Made by a program: the position numbers and the translations under genes. This document shows positions 8,903 to 17,843 of a stretch of 64,000 nt of DNA, piece by piece. The stretch spans positions 1 to 64,000 of the forward strand of contig NZ_VWPH01000010.1 of the NCBI RefSeq assembly GCF_008630535.1, written 5' to 3'. The notes beneath the pieces were generated by a model, which worked only from the letters and a program-made list of their open reading frames with translations, did not search any database and was not told the origin of the DNA. The stretch is from Saccharopolyspora hirsuta (lineage in GTDB: Bacteria > Actinomycetota > Actinomycetes > Mycobacteriales > Pseudonocardiaceae). How positions within the stretch are numbered: position 1 is the stretch's first letter; every line of letters starts with the position of its first letter.

Positions 8903-9052
8903 ATGAAAGTCAGCACAGTCTTCAGCAATCTGAGCCGACACGGTGATGGCGGCTGGGGTTGGGGCCACTGGGGTGGCTGGTGGGGCTGGGGCCACTGGGG
9001 TGGCTGGGGCTGGGGCCATTGGGGCCACTGGCACCGTCGCCACCACTGGTGA
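8903..9052 (+). CDS. 49-residue Gly/Trp/His-rich peptide
   Basis: The predicted peptide has a short ordinary N-terminus (MKVSTVFSNLSRHGDGG). The rest is almost only Gly, Trp and His: about 14 Gly, 12 Trp and 8 His in 49 residues, arranged as repeats of GWGHWGGW and ending HWHRRHHW. GAGGG (8892-8896) sits six bases before the ATG, the coding repeat runs without a stop until residue 49, and a strong terminator follows, so it looks like a real gene. I do not recognise a family. Possible roles are a ribosomally made peptide precursor (short leader, aromatic core), a His/Trp metal-binding peptide, or a surface peptide. No RiPP modifying enzyme, protease or exporter gene is adjacent; the nearest enzyme is the divergent CxxC flavoprotein. 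The DNA itself is a 24-27-bp tandem repeat. Confidence 0.6.
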   Translation: MKVSTVFSNLSRHGDGGWGWGHWGGWWGWGHWGGWGWGHWGHWHRRHHW

Positions 9053-9119
9053 TCCTCCACCGCGTTTCCCGACCTAGACCGGATCGCCTGCGCCGGCAGC
9101 GTTGACGAGGTGATCCTCC

Positions 9120-9153
9120 CGGGTAGCTCCCGCGTTCGCGCGGGAGCTACCCG
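9120..9153. terminator. Bidirectional terminator between peptide gene and murE-like gene
   Basis: CGGGTAGCTCCCGCG (9120-9134) and its exact complement (9139-9153) form a 15-bp stem capped by TTCG. It overlaps the stop codon of the murE-like gene (9147-9149) and lies 67 bases after the peptide stop, so it can serve both convergent genes. Confidence 0.8.
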
Positions 9154-10661
9154 CACGTCCGGCCGCGGCGCTGCACCGGCGGCCCCGCCCACCCGGCGGC
9201 GGCCAGCGCGGCCGTGACGACCTCGACGTCGTCGAACGGGCGCCGGACGCCGTTGATCGCCTGGTACCGCTCGTGCCCGCGGCCCGCGACCAGCACGACG
9301 TCCCCCGGCCCGGCCCGCTCGACGGCAGCGGCGATCGCCGCCCGCCGGTCGTGCTCCACCGCGAACTCCCCACCGCTGAACCCGATCGTGCCGGTGAGCA
9401 CCTGCGCGGTGATCTCCGCCGGATCCTCCTCGCCCGGATCGTCGGCGGTGAAGACCGCGGTGTCGGCGGCCAGCGCGGCGCGGCCCACGTCCGGTCGGCT
9501 GAACCGGTCGCGGTGCCCGGCGCAGCCGACGACCAGGTGCACCCGCCCCCGGCTGATCCGGCGCGCGGTCGCGATCAGGTCGGCCACCGCCGTTGGCGTG
9601 TGCGCGAAGTCGACGACGGCCAGGAACGGCTGACCGACGTCCACGCGCTGGAACCGCCCGGGCGGCAGCGCGGCGCTCAGCCCGTCGACCGCCGCCGACT
9701 TGGGCGCACCCAGCACGCGAGCCGCCGCGTAGGCCGCGGCCAAGCCGGTGGCGTGGCGTCCGCCGATCGCCGCTGGCACGGTCAACGCCACCGGCGCACC
9801 GCCCTCGCGGAAGACCACGCGCAGCCCGTCGAACGTCGAACCGACCTCCTCGACGCGCACGTCCGCGCGCGGGCTGCGGCCGACCGTCACGGTGGGCACC
9901 CGCGCCTGGGCGGCCAGCCGCCGCCCCCACGGGTCGTCGATGTTGACCACGGCCCGGCGGCACCGCTCCGGGGTGAACAGCGCGGCCTTGGTCGCGAAGT
10001 ACTGCTCCACGGTGCCGTGGTAGTCGAGGTGCTCCGGGCTGAGGTTGGTGAACACCGTGACCTCGGCGCGCACCGGGTCGATGCGGTGCTGGTCGATCGC
10101 GTGCGAGGACACCTCGAGCACGGCCGCCTGCACACCCGCGGTGCGCATCCGGCACAGCAACCGCTGCAGGTCCACCGCGTCCGGCGTGGTCAGCGACGCC
10201 GGGCTTCGCCAGCCCGGCAGGCGGGACTCGACCGTGGAGCTCAAGCCGGTGCGCAGGCCGCCGGCCGCGAGCGCCGCTTCGATCAGGTGCACCGCGGTCG
10301 TCTTGCCGTTGGTCCCGGTCACCGCGGCGATCGCGAGGTCACCGGCGGGGTTGCCGTGCAGCTCCGCAGCGACCGGCCCCACCGCGGGCCGCACGGCCGG
10401 TACCCGCACCTGGGCCACCGGCAGGTCGACGAACCGCTGCACCAGCAGCGCGCTGGCACCCGCCGCCACCGCCTCGGCTGCGTAACCGCGCCCGTCCCGC
10501 CGCGTGCCCGGCACGGCGCAGAACAGCGCGCCCGGCCGCACCCGCCTGCTGTCGGTGCAGACCTCCAGGATCCGGGCGTCGCCGAGCAGCTCGGCCTCCG
10601 GCAGGCCCCGCACCACTCCGGACAGGCCGATGGCGTGCTGACAGCCGCATTCCACGATCAC
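9147..10661 (-). CDS. murE: MurE-like UDP-MurNAc-tripeptide synthetase, stand-alone
   Basis: The 504-residue product has the Mur ligase layout: an N-terminal UDP-MurNAc-binding domain (TDSRRVRPGALF near residue 38), an ATP-binding P-loop VTGTNGKTT near residue 120, SSHAIDQ, and a C-terminal ligase domain (GCAGHRDRFSRP, VAGRGHE). Enzymes that add meso-diaminopimelate normally carry DNPR in the C-terminal domain; here the position reads TADDPGEEDP, so the specificity Arg is missing. It lies alone, not in a mur/fts cluster. It may be a paralogue adding another amino acid, or a cryptic or specialised wall enzyme. GTG at 10661 was chosen because GGGGGA lies eight bases upstream; longer starts at 10709 and 10730 are possible. 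Confidence 0.75.
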   Translation of the reverse strand: MIVECGCQHAIGLSGVVRGLPEAELLGDARILEVCTDSRRVRPGALFCAVPGTRRDGRGYAAEAVAAGASALLVQRFVDLPVAQVRVPAVRPAVGPVAAELHGNPAGDLAIAAVTGTNGKTTAVHLIEAALAAGGLRTGLSSTVESRLPGWRSPASLTTPDAVDLQRLLCRMRTAGVQAAVLEVSSHAIDQHRIDPVRAEVTVFTNLSPEHLDYHGTVEQYFATKAALFTPERCRRAVVNIDDPWGRRLAAQARVPTVTVGRSPRADVRVEEVGSTFDGLRVVFREGGAPVALTVPAAIGGRHATGLAAAYAAARVLGAPKSAAVDGLSAALPPGRFQRVDVGQPFLAVVDFAHTPTAVADLIATARRISRGRVHLVVGCAGHRDRFSRPDVGRAALAADTAVFTADDPGEEDPAEITAQVLTGTIGFSGGEFAVEHDRRAAIAAAVERAGPGDVVLVAGRGHERYQAINGVRRPFDDVEVVTAALAAAGWAGPPVQRRGRTCG

Positions 10662-10809
10662 CGTGCAGGTCCCCCAGCGACGACGGCGGTCCCGACACCA
10701 ACCCGGCATACCCGCCACCGGGCCCCGCAACGCACGTCACGCACCTCGACGCCGGGAGAACGCGCGCATTCTCCCAGGTCACAGCCTCAACCGACCCCCG
10801 ATTTCATAA

Positions 10810-10828
10810 TCATGCAGTCCATCGCATA
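10810..10828 (+). promoter_or_regulatory. ARG-box-like operator of argG
   Basis: TCATGCAGTCCATCGCATA resembles the actinomycete ARG box (arms ATGCA and TGCATA), with a spacer one base shorter and one change in the right arm. It overlaps the promoter of the arginine biosynthesis gene argG, as expected for ArgR repression. Confidence 0.5.
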
Positions 10829-10832
10829 GTCT
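10827..10832 (+). promoter_or_regulatory. -10 element of argG, leaderless start
   Basis: TAGTCT fits TANNNT and ends six bases before the ATG at 10839. Transcription should start at or next to the A of ATG. There is no Shine-Dalgarno sequence, which agrees with a leaderless mRNA. Confidence 0.45.
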
Positions 10833-10835
10833 TAA

Positions 10836-12257
<1,422 letters not shown>

Positions 12258-12269
12258 CCCACCCGACGA

Positions 12270-12301
12270 GGCCGCTGCGGGAACCCTCCCGCGGCGGCCT
12301 T
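12270..12301 (+). terminator. Terminator after argG
   Basis: GGCCGCTGCGGG (12270-12281) pairs with CCCGCGGCGGCC (12288-12299), one G-U pair, six-base loop, followed by TT. It lies 12 bases after the argG stop. Confidence 0.65.
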
Positions 12302-12394
12302 CCGGCGCGGTGCGGCTGATCCGGTGCGGCCTCCTCCGGTGGTGCGCGGCAAGATGGGCGCGTACCACCGGAGCCGCTCGAGGAAGGTCGCACG

Positions 12395-12862
12395 ATGCCC
12401 CAGATCGCCACCAACACGACCGTGGAGCTGTCCGGGCTGCTGGACTTCGTCCGCCCGCGGCACCGCGCCATCCTGCTCACCACCAGGGCCGACGGCCGCC
12501 CGCAGGGCTCACCGCTGACCTGCGGCGTGGACGACTCCGGGCGGCTGGTGATGTCGACCTACCCGGAGCGCGCGAAGACCCGCAACGCCAAGCGCGACCC
12601 GCGGGTGAGCGTGATCGTGCTGTCCGACGACTGGAACGGCCCGTGGGTACAGATCGACGGCACGGCCGAGGTCGTCGACGCCCCGGACTCGGTGGAACCG
12701 CTGGTCGAGTACTTCCGCAACATCGCCGGTGAGCACCCGGACTGGGACGAGTACCGGGCGGCGATGCGCAAGCAGGGCAAGTCCCTGATCCGCGTCACCC
12801 CCGAGCGCTGGGGCCCGATCGCCACCGGCGGCTTCCCCGCCCGCCTGGTCGACCAGGACTGA
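12395..12862 (+). CDS. PPOX-class F420/flavin-dependent oxidoreductase
   Basis: The 155-residue product has the split-barrel fold of pyridoxamine 5'-phosphate oxidase-like proteins. It is closest in pattern to the actinobacterial F420-dependent reductase group (RPRHRAILLTTRADGRPQGSPL, then YPERAKTRNAKRDPRVS). These proteins bind F420 or FMN and reduce unsaturated or quinone-like substrates; the substrate here is unknown. AGGAAGG lies nine bases before the ATG. It follows the argG terminator and is transcribed alone. Confidence 0.8.
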   Translation: MPQIATNTTVELSGLLDFVRPRHRAILLTTRADGRPQGSPLTCGVDDSGRLVMSTYPERAKTRNAKRDPRVSVIVLSDDWNGPWVQIDGTAEVVDAPDSVEPLVEYFRNIAGEHPDWDEYRAAMRKQGKSLIRVTPERWGPIATGGFPARLVDQD

Positions 12863-12925
12863 CCGGCGCCCCTCCCGGGGATTGAGATCAGACTCGTTCT
12901 ACCAGCGAAAACGCACTTCCACTGC

Positions 12926-12931
12926 TATGAT
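12926..12931 (+). promoter_or_regulatory. Candidate -10 element before the heptamer repeat
   Basis: TATGAT is a near-consensus -10 hexamer in a locally AT-richer patch (about 12880-12935). If used, transcription would read through the tandem repeat into the GT-B gene at 13124. No clear -35 was identified. Confidence 0.35.
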
Positions 12932-12940
12932 CTTCATGTC

Positions 12941-13072
12941 GAGGCCCGAGGCCCGAGGCCCGAGGCCCGAGGCCCGAGGCCCGAGGCCCGAGGCCCGAGG
13001 CCCGAGGCCCGAGGCCCGAGGCCCGAGGCCCGAGGCCCGAGGCCCGAGGCCCGAGGCCCGAGGCCCGAGGCC
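12941..13072. repeat. Heptanucleotide tandem repeat (GAGGCCC, 18.9 copies)
   Basis: Eighteen perfect uninterrupted copies of GAGGCCC run from 12941 to 13066, followed by GAGGCC. Perfect identity suggests a recent slippage array (VNTR). The unit is not a multiple of three. It lies between the PPOX gene and the start of the GT-B gene, possibly in the latter's 5' leader. Confidence 0.97.
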
Positions 13073-13123
13073 GTAGATCGTGTTCCGTAGGCGCGCCGCC
13101 CGCTGATCCGGCAGCATGGCGGG

Positions 13124-14830
13124 GTGCGTTGGCGATCGCAGGCGGCCGTCGTGCGCGGTGATGCGCACGGTCCGCTGCTCCCCGTGACGCCCGAGGAGCG
13201 GGTTCAGGGGACGTTCGACTGCGAGCGCACCGTGCTGGTGGTCGGTCGCACGGTCACCTCGACGGCTCGGCTGCTGGAGGCGATGCGGTTCTTCCGCAAC
13301 GACTTCCGGGTCAAGCCCGTGTTCACCGTCAACGGCACCTCGAAGTACAGCGCGGGCGCTCGCCGGTTGCTGGAGTCCGCCGGGGTCGAGGAGGTCGTGC
13401 CCTGGTCCGAGGTCGGCGACCTGCACTACGCGCTCGCGCTGTCGGCCAGCGAGAACATCGACTTCGAGGACCTGCGCGGTCCCTCGGTCGTCCTCCCGCA
13501 CGGGATCGGGTTCAACAAGTGGGTGCCGGACCCCGCGACCGGGAGCACCCGGTTGGCCGGGCTGCCCCCGGTGTCGGCGTTGCGCAGCGGTCGGGTCCGG
13601 CTCGTGCTCAGCCACCCCTCGCAGGAGCGGCAGCTGCGGGCGGTGTGCCCGGAGGTGGCCGGGCGCACCGCGGTCACCGGTGATCCGACCTACGACCAGC
13701 TGCTGGCCGCCCTCCCGCTCCGGGGGCGCTACCGCCGCGAGCTCGGGCTCGACGGCCGGAAGCTGGTCCTGCTGAGCTCGACCTGGCGCAGCGAGTCGGA
13801 GCTCGGCCGGTGGCGCACGCTGCCGCTGGAGCTGCTCGCCGCCCTGCCCGCCGACGAGTACCAGGTCGCGCTGGTCGTCCACCCCAACGTCTGGTCGTGG
13901 TACGGCTCCGGGGTCGTCCGCAACTGGTTCAGCGATGCATTGGACGCCGGTCTGCTGCTGGTGCCACCGCACCGCGGCTGGCACGCCGCGCTGGTGGCGG
14001 CCCACGTCGTCGTGGGCGACCACGGGTCGGTGAGCCTCTACGGCGCAGCGCTCGGCAAACCCCTGCTGCTGGCCGCATTCGGCGCGGAACACGTGGCAGG
14101 CAGCCCGATCGAGGCGCTGGGGCGGACCGCCGACCACCTCGATCCGCGCGGCGATCTGCTGGCGCAGGTGGAGCGCATCCTCGACGATCACGATCCGGAC
14201 CGGTTCGCCGGGCTGGCGGCCGAGGTGTTCGCGCACGTCGGGGAGGCCGAAACCCGGTTGCGGGACCTGCTCTACCGGGAGTTGGAGCTGGCCCCGCCGC
14301 CGGGCGCGGTACCGCTGCTGCGGCCGCCCGACGTCGAGGTGTCCCCGCAGCGGGTGACCGCCTTCGACACCTTCACCGCGTTCACCGCACCGGACGAGCT
14401 CAGGATCTGGCGATACCCGGCAGCCGCGAGGCCGCGCCGGGACACCGACGACCAGACCCACCCGGCGGCGATCAGACACCTCGCGGTGGACGAGGACGAG
14501 CAGAACCTGCACCGCCCGCACCAGGCCGCTGTTTTCGCGCGGTGCAAGCCCGCAGAGCACCCGACCGCGGTCGCCTGGACCACCGATGCGCTGGAGGCGC
14601 TTCCCGGTGCTCGCGTGACCGCGGCCGCCACTTCGACGGGATGCGTCGTCAGGCTCCGGAACGGTCCGCGCATCGACGTGACCGCGGACCCGGCGACCTC
14701 GGACGCGCTGGTGGTGGCCTCCGCCGTTTACGCGTGCGCTCTCGACCGGAGCATCGCCGATCGCACCTTGACGGTCCGCGCTGGTGCGGGTTCGGTGTCC
14801 GTTCGGTTGGAGGTCGCCCGCGACGGCTAG
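13124..14830 (+). CDS. CDP-glycerol glycerophosphotransferase-like GT-B protein
   Basis: The 568-residue product resembles GT-B proteins related to CDP-glycerol:poly(glycerophosphate) glycerophosphotransferases. Visible blocks are VLPHGIGFNKW (near 125), VTGDPTYDQLL (near 185), LLSSTWRSESELG (near 215), VVHPNVWSWYG (near 250) and VVGDHGSVSLYGAALGKPLLL (near 300). These fit a C-terminal donor-binding domain. About 140 residues at the C-terminus (from about 430) are an extra region I cannot assign. No membrane segment is evident. The start is GTG at 13124 with only a weak upstream GGCGGG, so it is uncertain. The gene converges on the STAND ATPase gene, and the two stop codons share the four bases CTAG. 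A wall-teichoic-acid-like role is inference. Confidence 0.65.
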   Translation: MRWRSQAAVVRGDAHGPLLPVTPEERVQGTFDCERTVLVVGRTVTSTARLLEAMRFFRNDFRVKPVFTVNGTSKYSAGARRLLESAGVEEVVPWSEVGDLHYALALSASENIDFEDLRGPSVVLPHGIGFNKWVPDPATGSTRLAGLPPVSALRSGRVRLVLSHPSQERQLRAVCPEVAGRTAVTGDPTYDQLLAALPLRGRYRRELGLDGRKLVLLSSTWRSESELGRWRTLPLELLAALPADEYQVALVVHPNVWSWYGSGVVRNWFSDALDAGLLLVPPHRGWHAALVAAHVVVGDHGSVSLYGAALGKPLLLAAFGAEHVAGSPIEALGRTADHLDPRGDLLAQVERILDDHDPDRFAGLAAEVFAHVGEAETRLRDLLYRELELAPPPGAVPLLRPPDVEVSPQRVTAFDTFTAFTAPDELRIWRYPAAARPRRDTDDQTHPAAIRHLAVDEDEQNLHRPHQAAVFARCKPAEHPTAVAWTTDALEALPGARVTAAATSTGCVVRLRNGPRIDVTADPATSDALVVASAVYACALDRSIADRTLTVRAGAGSVSVRLEVARDG

Positions 14831-16953
14831 GCGAGTTCGGCGAGGGCGTCGCGCAGTTCCGCGGTGCGCGGGCTGCCGAAGGTGGCGTGGATCTCCAGGG
14901 CTCGCTGCAGGTTCTCGCGCTGGAGGTCGCGGTTCCCCTGGCGGGCGGCCACTTCGGCGAGCGCTTCGCGGGCTTGCGCTTCGTAGAACTGGTCCTCGCC
15001 CGCCGACAGCTGCTCGATCGCTCTCCCCAGCGTCGCAACGGCTTTCGCGCTGTCGCCGAGCGCGTCGTGCGCGGTTCCGATCGCCGCCATCGCCCGTCCT
15101 GCCATCCGCTGGTCGGGGACCGCTCGGATGAGTTCCAGCGCGCGTTCCAACGTCGCCAGCCCTTCTCGCGCTCTCCCCCGCGCGAGCTGGCTCCGGCCGA
15201 GGAAGAACGTCACGAACGCGACGCCTCGGGAATCGTCGGCGGCCGTGAACAGCGCCAGTGCGCGCTGGTACGCCGAGATCGCCTCCTCGCTGGTGCGCTC
15301 GTCGTGCAGGCGGCCGATGAGCTCCCACACCGATGCCACCAGGCGCCGACTGCCGGTCGCCTCGGCCACGGGCAGCGATTCGTCCAGCGCCGCTTGCGCT
15401 TCCGGCAGATCGCCCAGGTCCGCGTAAGCGCGGGAGACGAAGCTGCGCAACCTGGCCACCGCCGCCGGGTTCTCGTCGAGGCGTGCGGCCCAGACGCCGA
15501 GGCGGGTCGATTCGACCCAGTCCTCCAGGTAGCGGCGGTTGACGAACAGCGCGGTCATCGCCTCGGCCAGCTGCCACCCCTCCCGGCACCAGCCCTGGTC
15601 GACCGCGGCGCGCTGGACCGCCACGAGGTTCGGCCGCTCCAGGTCCATCCAGCGGAGGGCCTGCTGCTTCGCCGAATCCCCCTGGAAGGGGCCGGGTTCG
15701 GTGCCCAGCAGCTCCTGGTGCGGGGTGATCCGGAGGCGTTGCGGGCCCATCACCGCCAGGTCGGCGAACGCCGAACGCCGCAGGTAGAAGTCCACCGCGC
15801 GGCGCAGCACGGCTTCCCTGGCCCGGCCGGTGGGATCCTCCTGCGCCGCGCGTTCGCGCGCGTGGCGGCGGACGAGGTTGTGCAGGCGGTACCGGCCGTT
15901 GCCCCAGTCCGCGACCAGGTTCGCCTCGACCAGCACGCTCAGCGCTCGCCGCTGTTCGGCCGGTGGGCCGTCCCCGAGCGCGGCGACCAGCTGCGAGTCG
16001 AAGTCGGCGCCGGGCAGCTGCCCCAGGTCGCGGTAGAGGCGGGCGGCGGATTCGGGCAGGTCGCGGTAGCAGGCGGTGAACACCGCGGCCACCCGCGAGG
16101 CTCCCGGGAACTCGAACGGGGCCAGACCGGTGTCCTCGGCGGTGATCTCGGCGACCAGGTCGGCCACCGCCAGGCTCGGCTGGCTGCGCAGCCGGGCCGC
16201 CGCGATGCGCAGCGCGATCGGCAGGCCGCCGCACAGCGCGGCCAGCTGCCGCGTCGCCGCCGGGTCCGGGTCGGCGTTCGCCCCGCGCCACGCGTCGAGC
16301 AGTTCCACGCCCGACTCGTCGGACAGCGGCTCCACCGGCACGACCGCGGCGTCGTCCAGCACCAGTTCGCTGAGCTTGCGGTTGCTGGTGACCAGCACGG
16401 TGCTGCCGGTCGAGGACGGCACGAACGGGGCCACCTCCGCGGGTTCGACCACGTCGTCGAGCACCACCAGCACCGGCCGGTCCCGGGTCCGCGTCCGGTA
16501 CAGGCTGGCCCGGCCCGCCAGGGTCGAGGGCATGACCTTGTCGTGCACCCCGAGCGCGCGCAGGCAGTCGGCCAGCCCGTCGTTGACGGCCGTGCCGCCG
16601 CCGTCGCGCAACTGCGCGAAGTCGACGTAGAGCTCACCGCCCGGGAACGCGCGCTCGGTGCGGGCCACGGCCTGCTGGACCACCGCGGTCTTGCCCACCC
16701 CGGGCAGGCCGGTGAACACCGCGATGCGCACCGATCCGGCCGTCGGGTCGAGCAGCTCGCCCGCCCGGCCCAGCTCGCGGGTCCGGTTGACGAACTCGCC
16801 GGTCAGCACCGGCACCTGGTGCGGCACCACCTCGGGCTCACCGGTGTTGACCGATCCGTTCCAGGTGCCGACCTGGAAGACCGCACCGTGCACCGAGCCC
16901 GACAGTTCGTTGCGCACCTCGGGACCGTCGTCGCCGGGTCGCAGTCCGCTCAT
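14827..16953 (-). CDS. NLR-like STAND ATPase (NB-ARC + TPR) with RHIM-like N-terminal motif
   Basis: The 708-residue product has an NB-ARC-type NTPase (P-loop GLPGVGKTAVV near residue 85, Walker B RPVLVVLDDVV near 160, GGLPIALRIAAARL near 235). A winged-helix region follows, then TPR-like helical repeats from about 430 to the end (RGREGLATLERAL-type repeats). The N-terminus (residues 15-36) reads N-x3-G-x-V-x-G-x-V-x-Q-x-G-x3-G. That resembles the RHIM/PP-like amyloid signalling motifs reported at the N-termini of bacterial NLR-like proteins. In that model the motif nucleates a matching motif on an effector after ligand sensing, but no adjacent gene encodes an obvious partner. It could instead be an AfsR-like regulator without a DNA-binding domain. 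The neighbouring GT-B gene converges on it. Confidence 0.8.
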   Translation of the reverse strand: MSGLRPGDDGPEVRNELSGSVHGAVFQVGTWNGSVNTGEPEVVPHQVPVLTGEFVNRTRELGRAGELLDPTAGSVRIAVFTGLPGVGKTAVVQQAVARTERAFPGGELYVDFAQLRDGGGTAVNDGLADCLRALGVHDKVMPSTLAGRASLYRTRTRDRPVLVVLDDVVEPAEVAPFVPSSTGSTVLVTSNRKLSELVLDDAAVVPVEPLSDESGVELLDAWRGANADPDPAATRQLAALCGGLPIALRIAAARLRSQPSLAVADLVAEITAEDTGLAPFEFPGASRVAAVFTACYRDLPESAARLYRDLGQLPGADFDSQLVAALGDGPPAEQRRALSVLVEANLVADWGNGRYRLHNLVRRHARERAAQEDPTGRAREAVLRRAVDFYLRRSAFADLAVMGPQRLRITPHQELLGTEPGPFQGDSAKQQALRWMDLERPNLVAVQRAAVDQGWCREGWQLAEAMTALFVNRRYLEDWVESTRLGVWAARLDENPAAVARLRSFVSRAYADLGDLPEAQAALDESLPVAEATGSRRLVASVWELIGRLHDERTSEEAISAYQRALALFTAADDSRGVAFVTFFLGRSQLARGRAREGLATLERALELIRAVPDQRMAGRAMAAIGTAHDALGDSAKAVATLGRAIEQLSAGEDQFYEAQAREALAEVAARQGNRDLQRENLQRALEIHATFGSPRTAELRDALAELA

Positions 16954-17033
16954 CCAAGCCCCCGCCGCGCATCGCCAACCGCACCGTGATCAAGCGTCCA
17001 CACTACGCGACGACGGGCTCCGGCACCGGCGGT

Positions 17034-17321
17034 TCAGGCGGGTTGGTAGGTCAGGCAGTCCACGATGTTCTGGTCGTGGCCCACCGAGATCCCCGGCGCC
17101 TGGCACTCGAGGTGCGAGTTGTAGCGGCAGTCCGCCATCTTGCAGGCGCCGACGTGCGCGACGGAGTCCGGGTCGCCGCCCGCGATCGGGGCGGTGGAGT
17201 AGGTGTCGCACTGCGCGTGCCGCGGCTCGCCGATGGTGATCGCGAGCGCGTGGCAGTTCTCGTGGTCGTTGAACGCGCACTCCGTCGCGGTGCAGTTGTT
17301 GACCAGCGGCATCTCCATCAT
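17034..17321 (-). CDS. DUF1540 double cysteine-motif small protein
   Basis: The 95-residue product has two copies of a DUF1540-type cysteine module. The first contains CTATECAFNDHENCHA with a later Cys, the second CKMADCRYNSHLECQA with a later Cys. Each has four spaced Cys and a conserved aromatic-Asn pair, suggesting metal binding (probably zinc) or a disulfide-bonded fold. GGGGGGAACACC precedes the ATG. The function of the family is unknown. It lies just upstream of, and on the same strand as, the STAND gene with an 80-bp gap, so co-transcription is possible. Confidence 0.75.
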   Translation of the reverse strand: MMEMPLVNNCTATECAFNDHENCHALAITIGEPRHAQCDTYSTAPIAGGDPDSVAHVGACKMADCRYNSHLECQAPGISVGHDQNIVDCLTYQPA

Positions 17322-17456
17322 GGTGTTCCCCCCACCTCGTGCGATGTCGTGCCACCACGGTCCCGCTCGCCGATGCCGGTCACCAGGCGGCGTGCGCCAG
17401 CATCACCTGATGAGGTTCTCCGGCGGTTCGCGCGTAATGGCCGCGCGCTCGGGGCG

Positions 17457-17681
17457 TCATTTCCGGGGGCGGCCGACCAGGAGCCCGATGACGACGCCGA
17501 TGACCAGCATCCCGGCCAGCGCGGTCCACAGCGGCAGGGTCACCACCGGGACCAGCAGCCGGACCTCGACGAGCGCGCGGTTCTCGACGGCGAGCACCAC
17601 GGCCAGCACGACCAGCGCCAGCCCGACCACCACCCGCGCCGGTACCCGGCGCGTCACCGCTGATCCCTGCCGCTTCACCAC
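17457..17681 (-). CDS. LapA-like small membrane protein (DUF1049)
   Basis: The 74-residue product has two hydrophobic helices (about residues 16-32 and 48-69) joined by ENRALVEVRLLVPVVTLPLW and ends in a basic GRPRK. This is the LapA/YciS (DUF1049) pattern of small inner-membrane proteins, which in E. coli act in LPS assembly control; the role in Gram-positives is unknown. The start is GTG at 17681 because GAGGGAG lies six bases upstream; a second GTG follows immediately. It has no close operon partner. Confidence 0.7.
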   Translation of the reverse strand: MVKRQGSAVTRRVPARVVVGLALVVLAVVLAVENRALVEVRLLVPVVTLPLWTALAGMLVIGVVIGLLVGRPRK

Positions 17682-17843
17682 GTGCTGCTCCCTCACCGCT
17701 CTGCCAGTACCAGCGTGCGCAGCGCGCGGGCGCGGCCCTAGGGCACAACGTCCGCGATTGAGGACTTTCGCCCCGGTGACAACCCGGTGGCCGGTCGCGA
17801 TCGTCGAGGCATTCTCCGCACGCCGAGCCCGTTGGAGGAGACG

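Noticed and set aside
12899..16291. 1130-codon minus-strand open frame through the heptamer array and across the GT-B and STAND genes
   Set aside because: It is a by-product of GC-rich codons and the repeat, has low-complexity translation, and overlaps two well-supported genes.
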